IMG/VR virus record: IMGVR_UViG_3300043409_001378
Span: 1 to 23,741 of that record
DNA length: 23,741 nt
Reading direction: 5' to 3' (one strand)
From: a virus
Below the pieces are notes generated by a model, which ran no database searches, was not told the origin of the DNA, and saw only the letters and a list, made by a program, of their open reading frames with translations. The position numbers were made by a program, and so were the translations under genes. Shown piece by piece: positions 21,442 through 23,741 of this stretch. Numbering within the stretch: position 1 is the stretch's first letter; the number at the start of each line of letters is the position of its first letter.

Positions 21442-21749
21442 CCAAAAAATCAAATAACCAGCCGCGCACCCCTCGCGAGAATAAAGCGCAGGCTGGAACC
21501 CCGTCCGGCGCGGTCCCTCCCGCCGCACCGGACGGGAAAACTTGTAAAGAGGCTCACGAAGAAACCTACACCATGTTTGCCATTGGCGATGTGGTGCGGC
21601 TCAAATCTGAAAGACGCTGGATGACTGTCACCGGCATGAATTGCGTAGACGTTTATTGTCGCTGGTTCAATGGCGACACCTTGGAAGAGGATGAATTCCA
21701 TCGGCTTACAGTTACAAAAGAAACTGTAGATTACGAAGTACCATTTTGA
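21438..21749 (+). CDS. DUF2158 (YodC-like) protein with disordered N-terminal extension
   Basis: A 103-residue protein. Residues 46-103 match the DUF2158/YodC pattern: FAIGDVVRLKSERRWMTVTG, then V-Y-C-R-W-F and E-D-E-F-H. These are small SH3-like beta-barrel proteins of unknown role, frequent in phages. Residues 1-45 are a polar Pro/Lys-rich extension. An in-frame ATG at 21573 would give the bare 58-residue domain, as in YodC. The DNA encoding the extension contains a 9-bp perfect inverted repeat (21500-21508 and 21528-21536). ATGA overlap at 21438 favours the long form. Confidence 0.8.
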   Translation: MTKKSNNQPRTPRENKAQAGTPSGAVPPAAPDGKTCKEAHEETYTMFAIGDVVRLKSERRWMTVTGMNCVDVYCRWFNGDTLEEDEFHRLTVTKETVDYEVPF

Positions 21750-21765
21750 CCGCGCCACCCCCGAA

Positions 21766-21824
21766 ATTTGGCGAATGAGAGTTGCGCCAAATCCGCACAA
21801 TGCCCCTTGCATGTTCGTGTGCGG
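21766..21824 (+). ncRNA. Two abutting hairpins upstream of a terminator; possible small RNA or structured leader
   Basis: First hairpin: ATTTGGCG (21766-21773) and CGCCAAAT (21785-21792), a perfect 8-bp stem with an 11-nt loop. The second starts at the next base: CCGCACA (21793-21799) with TGTGCGG (21818-21824), continued inside by ATGC/GCAT (21800-21803/21809-21812) with a 5-nt bulge. The terminator hairpin follows 8 nt later. The three together fill the 136-nt gap between two genes. I recognise no known riboswitch consensus. Confidence 0.45.
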
Positions 21825-21831
21825 TTCACTT

Positions 21832-21871
21832 CCCCGTCAAGCATTCCCCCGAGCGCTTGACGGGGCTTTTT
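21832..21871 (+). terminator. Strong intrinsic terminator within the rightward operon
   Basis: Perfect 11-bp stem, CCCCGTCAAGC (21832-21842) and GCTTGACGGGG (21855-21865), with a 12-nt loop and CTTTTT (21866-21871). It ends 14 nt before the ASCH gene start, so genes downstream need read-through or an unseen promoter. Confidence 0.92.
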
Positions 21872-21885
21872 GAGAGAGAACCACC

Positions 21886-22230
21886 ATGAGACACATCAGC
21901 TTCGCACTCACAACCACTCAATTTCTTGACGGCACAAAAACCGTCACGCGGCGCAATGGCTGGCAAAACGTTAAGGCTGGCGACAGACTCATGGCCGTTG
22001 AAAAAGGCATGGGCCTTAAGAAGGGCGAAAAGATCAACCGCCTTGGCGAAATTGAAATCATAGACGCCCGCCGCGAACCGCTAGACGCTATTTATGACGA
22101 GCCTAACGGATGCGCAAAGGAAGGCTTTCCAAATTGGGAGCCGCAACAATTCATCGACTTCTATTGCGAACACAACGGCAACGACAGCCGCGACGATATC
22201 ACCCGCATTGAATTTAGGAGAGTGCCATGA
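21886..22230 (+). CDS. ASCH-domain phage protein
   Basis: A 114-residue protein. ISFALTTTQFLDGTKTVTRRNGW, then VKAGDRLMAVEKGMGLKKGEKI and LGEIEIIDARREPLDAI follow the ASCH (PUA-like beta-barrel) pattern of phage-encoded members: 'K-T-V-T-R-R', 'L-K-x-G-D-x-L', 'KGMG', 'R-x-E-P-L'. EGFPNWEPQQFIDFYCEHN closes the domain, as in ASCH proteins with 'EGF...F...F'. ASCH proteins are thought to bind RNA or modified bases, and some hydrolyse modified nucleosides; the phage role is unknown. AGAGAG lies 7-12 nt before the ATG. It is the first gene after the terminator. Confidence 0.85.
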   Translation: MRHISFALTTTQFLDGTKTVTRRNGWQNVKAGDRLMAVEKGMGLKKGEKINRLGEIEIIDARREPLDAIYDEPNGCAKEGFPNWEPQQFIDFYCEHNGNDSRDDITRIEFRRVP

Positions 22231-22529
22231 GTGACGCACCACAAGACCTGCCCGAATGGGCAATGGAACAAGCGCAGATCGCCGTTAGCGTATCCGTCGC
22301 AACGGTTGCCCAAATCCATTCAGTAGCCCGCGCACTCGTAGCCGCTGACAAGGCGGCTACTGAGCGGGAACGGGAACATTCAACCAAACTCTTTTGGGCG
22401 GCGAAAGAATTTATAGATGACTGGAAAAAAGGTGATTTCAGTTTGTCAACATTGGCCGCACTTGATGCGCAGTCTTTAGATGATGCGCTGGCTACATTTT
22501 CCGCCGCAATCCGCAAGGGAGAACAGTGA
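22227..22529 (+). CDS. Unknown helical phage protein
   Basis: A 100-residue acidic, almost wholly helical protein. It includes MEQAQIAVSVSVATVAQIHS, a VAADKAATEREREHSTKLFW helix with heptad-like charge, and DDALATFSAAIRKGEQ. It overlaps the ASCH gene by 4 nt (ATGA) with AGGAG about 6 nt upstream, and the next start by one base. Probably a small coiled-coil or helical-bundle protein. No family recognised. Confidence 0.75.
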   Translation: MSDAPQDLPEWAMEQAQIAVSVSVATVAQIHSVARALVAADKAATEREREHSTKLFWAAKEFIDDWKKGDFSLSTLAALDAQSLDDALATFSAAIRKGEQ

Positions 22530-22690
22530 TGGACAGAAACAGCGACGATCACGAAGGTGGCATTTCGAAAGGGCAATTGCTTTTCTTTTCCGGCGTCAAA
22601 CGCGAACCAGCACCAAACACCTGCGCTATGGGCTGCAAACGCCGCCCGAAATGCAAGAATGACAGCAGCAAAGGAGCCACCCATGACTAA
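22529..22690 (+). CDS. 53-residue unknown protein with clustered cysteines
   Basis: ATG at 22529 shares a base with the previous stop (TGATG), with AAGGGAG 7-8 nt upstream. Near the C-terminus NTCAMGCKRRPKCKND has three Cys (CxxxC then five residues to C) among basic residues, which might bind a metal or nucleic acid. It overlaps the next gene by 8 nt. Function unknown. Confidence 0.6.
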   Translation: MDRNSDDHEGGISKGQLLFFSGVKREPAPNTCAMGCKRRPKCKNDSSKGATHD

Positions 22691-22871
22691 GCCAGCCAGT
22701 AAGCCATATCCGGTGAAGGCGTGGGGCGCCACAGACTTCGCTGGCAACCTTATGCCAATCGCGTGTTTCTCACAAAACGATGCCGAGATTGAAAGTCTTA
22801 AGCGTTGGCCGATGCCAGCCAGAGGTCAATCCCGCGTCATCCCCGTCACCATCACACCAGAGGGAGAGTAG
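22683..22871 (+). CDS. 62-residue unknown phage protein
   Basis: Starts with ATG at 22683 with AAAGGAG 6 nt upstream, inside the end of the previous gene. The sequence (MTKPASKPYPVKAWGATDFA, then MPIACFSQNDAEIESLKRW, VIPVTITPEGE) looks like a small beta-alpha-beta protein. Its C-terminal 'V-I-P-V-T-I-T' resembles short phage proteins of the 'xVxPVxI' type seen among early genes. No function assigned. Confidence 0.65.
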   Translation: MTKPASKPYPVKAWGATDFAGNLMPIACFSQNDAEIESLKRWPMPARGQSRVIPVTITPEGE

Positions 22872-22874
22872 AGC

Positions 22875-23117
22875 ATGGCAAGGCGAAATGCAGGCGGACT
22901 TGATATCGAGATTGCATGTGAAGTTCGATCAACGGGTCGTATGAAGCCAAGACACATGACGGATTGGAGCGTTGTTTCAAGCGCTGCGTCACGGATATTG
23001 TTTAACGCAAGCGCCCGAGGCTTTTCTGAGACTTTCAATCCTGCATTGGAATGCCATGAACCCTTGAAAAATCTTGCAAAAGAATTTGGGTATAAACTCG
23101 TAAAGGTCAATAAATGA
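22875..23117 (+). CDS. 80-residue unknown protein
   Basis: ATG at 22875 has GGGAGAG 7-8 nt upstream and lies 3 nt past the previous stop. Content: basic N-terminus (MARRNAGGLDIEIACEVRST), a middle with TDWSVVSSAASRILFNASAR, and a C-terminal helix LKNLAKEFGYKLVKVNK. No recognised family. Last gene before the integrase. The following 83 nt (23118-23200) contain a GC-rich inverted repeat (AGCGGG...CCCGCT near 23151-23174) and TTGACA at 23173-23178, possibly a weak terminator and an integrase promoter. Confidence 0.65.
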   Translation: MARRNAGGLDIEIACEVRSTGRMKPRHMTDWSVVSSAASRILFNASARGFSETFNPALECHEPLKNLAKEFGYKLVKVNK

Positions 23118-23200
23118 CCACCCCCGCCGCCATACGACAATCCGACATAGAGCGGGCTCTCCCCGCCCCGCTTTGACAAACCTCTGAAAGTTGCGCAACA

Positions 23201-23741
23201 ATGACCCCTATGGGCAAAGTCATCATTCAAATTCCACTGGTCACATGGCGTGATGGTCAGCCGCGTTATTGGCCGTCCGCTGCGCAACGCGCTATTGGCT
23301 TTCGCTTTGAAGATTTGCGCCATCACAACGGCGTTTGGTTCACCCTGCCGGAAGCGCAAAGCTGGTCTGAAAAACGCCAGGTCGAAATCGCCGCCGCCAA
23401 ACAAGCTGCAAAACTCAAGCCCGCCAAAAAGCCAGCGCAAGCCCGCGCCGTCGCATGGGTCACGCTCTCTCAAGTCTGCGATGTGTTTCTCGCCTCGCCG
23501 CGTATGCGCGGGGCAGAAGTGCGTGAAGGCCGCAAGGTCCGCCAAGGCTTGGCGGCAAACACCGTGCGCTATTACAAGCAAGGCCAACGCCTGCTAGAGC
23601 AAGATGCCATCTGGCATGAATGCCTGCGCGATTGCAGCACGCATGGTGTCGAAAGCGCCCTGCATCGCATCGAAGTCGGTCATGGGCTGGCGCAAGCCCG
23701 CTGCGCTCGAGCGCTCTTGGTGCAAGTGTTCAAGTCCGCGC
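23201..23741 (+). CDS. int: Tyrosine-family phage integrase, N-terminal part (3' end outside window)
   Basis: 180 residues are visible before the window ends. The N-terminus (KVIIQIPLVTWRDGQPRYWP, SAAQRAIGFRFEDLRHHNGVWFTLPEAQSW) is one I know from alphaproteobacterial phage integrases. A Lys/Ala linker (about 60-82) follows, then the SAM-like core-binding domain from about residue 84 (VAWVTLSQVCDVFLASPRM, TVRYYKQGQRLLEQDA). The catalytic domain with R-H-R-Y residues lies beyond the window. Start is ATG 23201 or 23210; neither has a strong ribosome binding site. The enzyme recombines attP with the host attB; the partner excisionase may be the gene at 20408. Confidence 0.85.
   Translation, partial: MTPMGKVIIQIPLVTWRDGQPRYWPSAAQRAIGFRFEDLRHHNGVWFTLPEAQSWSEKRQVEIAAAKQAAKLKPAKKPAQARAVAWVTLSQVCDVFLASPRMRGAEVREGRKVRQGLAANTVRYYKQGQRLLEQDAIWHECLRDCSTHGVESALHRIEVGHGLAQARCARALLVQVFKSA

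Noticed and set aside
23151-23178. GC-rich inverted repeat plus TTGACA before the integrase considered as a confident terminator/promoter pair or attachment site.
   Set aside because: The stem lacks a T-tract, no clear -10 follows, and no duplicated core or tRNA fragment is present, so it is only mentioned as a possibility.

Overview
The window reads as part of a temperate tailed phage (prophage or phage genome) of an alphaproteobacterium. It combines a short-tailed, T7/podovirus-like virion module with a lysogeny module of repressor, excisionase-like regulator and tyrosine integrase. The host assignment rests on the style of the integrase, repressor, terminase and primase proteins and is an inference. 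No host chromosomal gene, tRNA, IS element or attachment site is visible. Both window ends cut through phage genes: the ejection/transglycosylase protein on the left and the integrase on the right.

Layout. The switch lies near 19.53-19.62 kb. Leftward from it (minus strand) run a Cro-like HTH gene, two small unknown genes, a DnaA-C-terminus-like protein, a Toprim primase, an unknown gene, an SF3/D5-type helicase and two small genes (19.5-14.1 kb). Next comes a 380-base non-coding region with a symmetric array of GGAAC/GTTCC half-sites around a 14-bp palindrome, directly upstream of the terminase small subunit. Packaging and virion genes follow: small terminase, unknown, large terminase, GNAT-like protein, small unknown, portal, unknown, scaffold, capsid, small head protein, tail tubular A-like, tail tubular B-like, gp14-like internal virion protein and a very large transglycosylase/ejection protein that leaves the window.

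Rightward from the switch (plus strand) are the LexA/CI-like repressor, an operator-like region, and a run of about eleven tightly overlapping small genes: two winged-helix-like proteins, two single-membrane-span peptides, a DUF2158 protein, an ASCH-domain protein and several unknowns. The integrase follows. A structured RNA stretch ending in a strong terminator splits this run.

Regulation. A 16-bp box (TCAATAAGCAACACGC) occurs exactly three times, always on the minus strand, each 10-13 nt before a similar -10-like element. The copies precede the small terminase, the portal operon and the capsid, so they look like the phage's own late promoters. Intrinsic terminators follow the scaffold gene and the small head gene, so the capsid plus its neighbour form a separately promoted and terminated cassette. 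An 11-bp element, TTTTCATGTGA, is shared by the repressor/cro intergenic region and the region upstream of the rightward operon, and is a candidate repressor operator. The most notable items are the symmetric array upstream of the terminase, the three-copy late promoter box, and the tandem hairpins at 21.77-21.87 kb.
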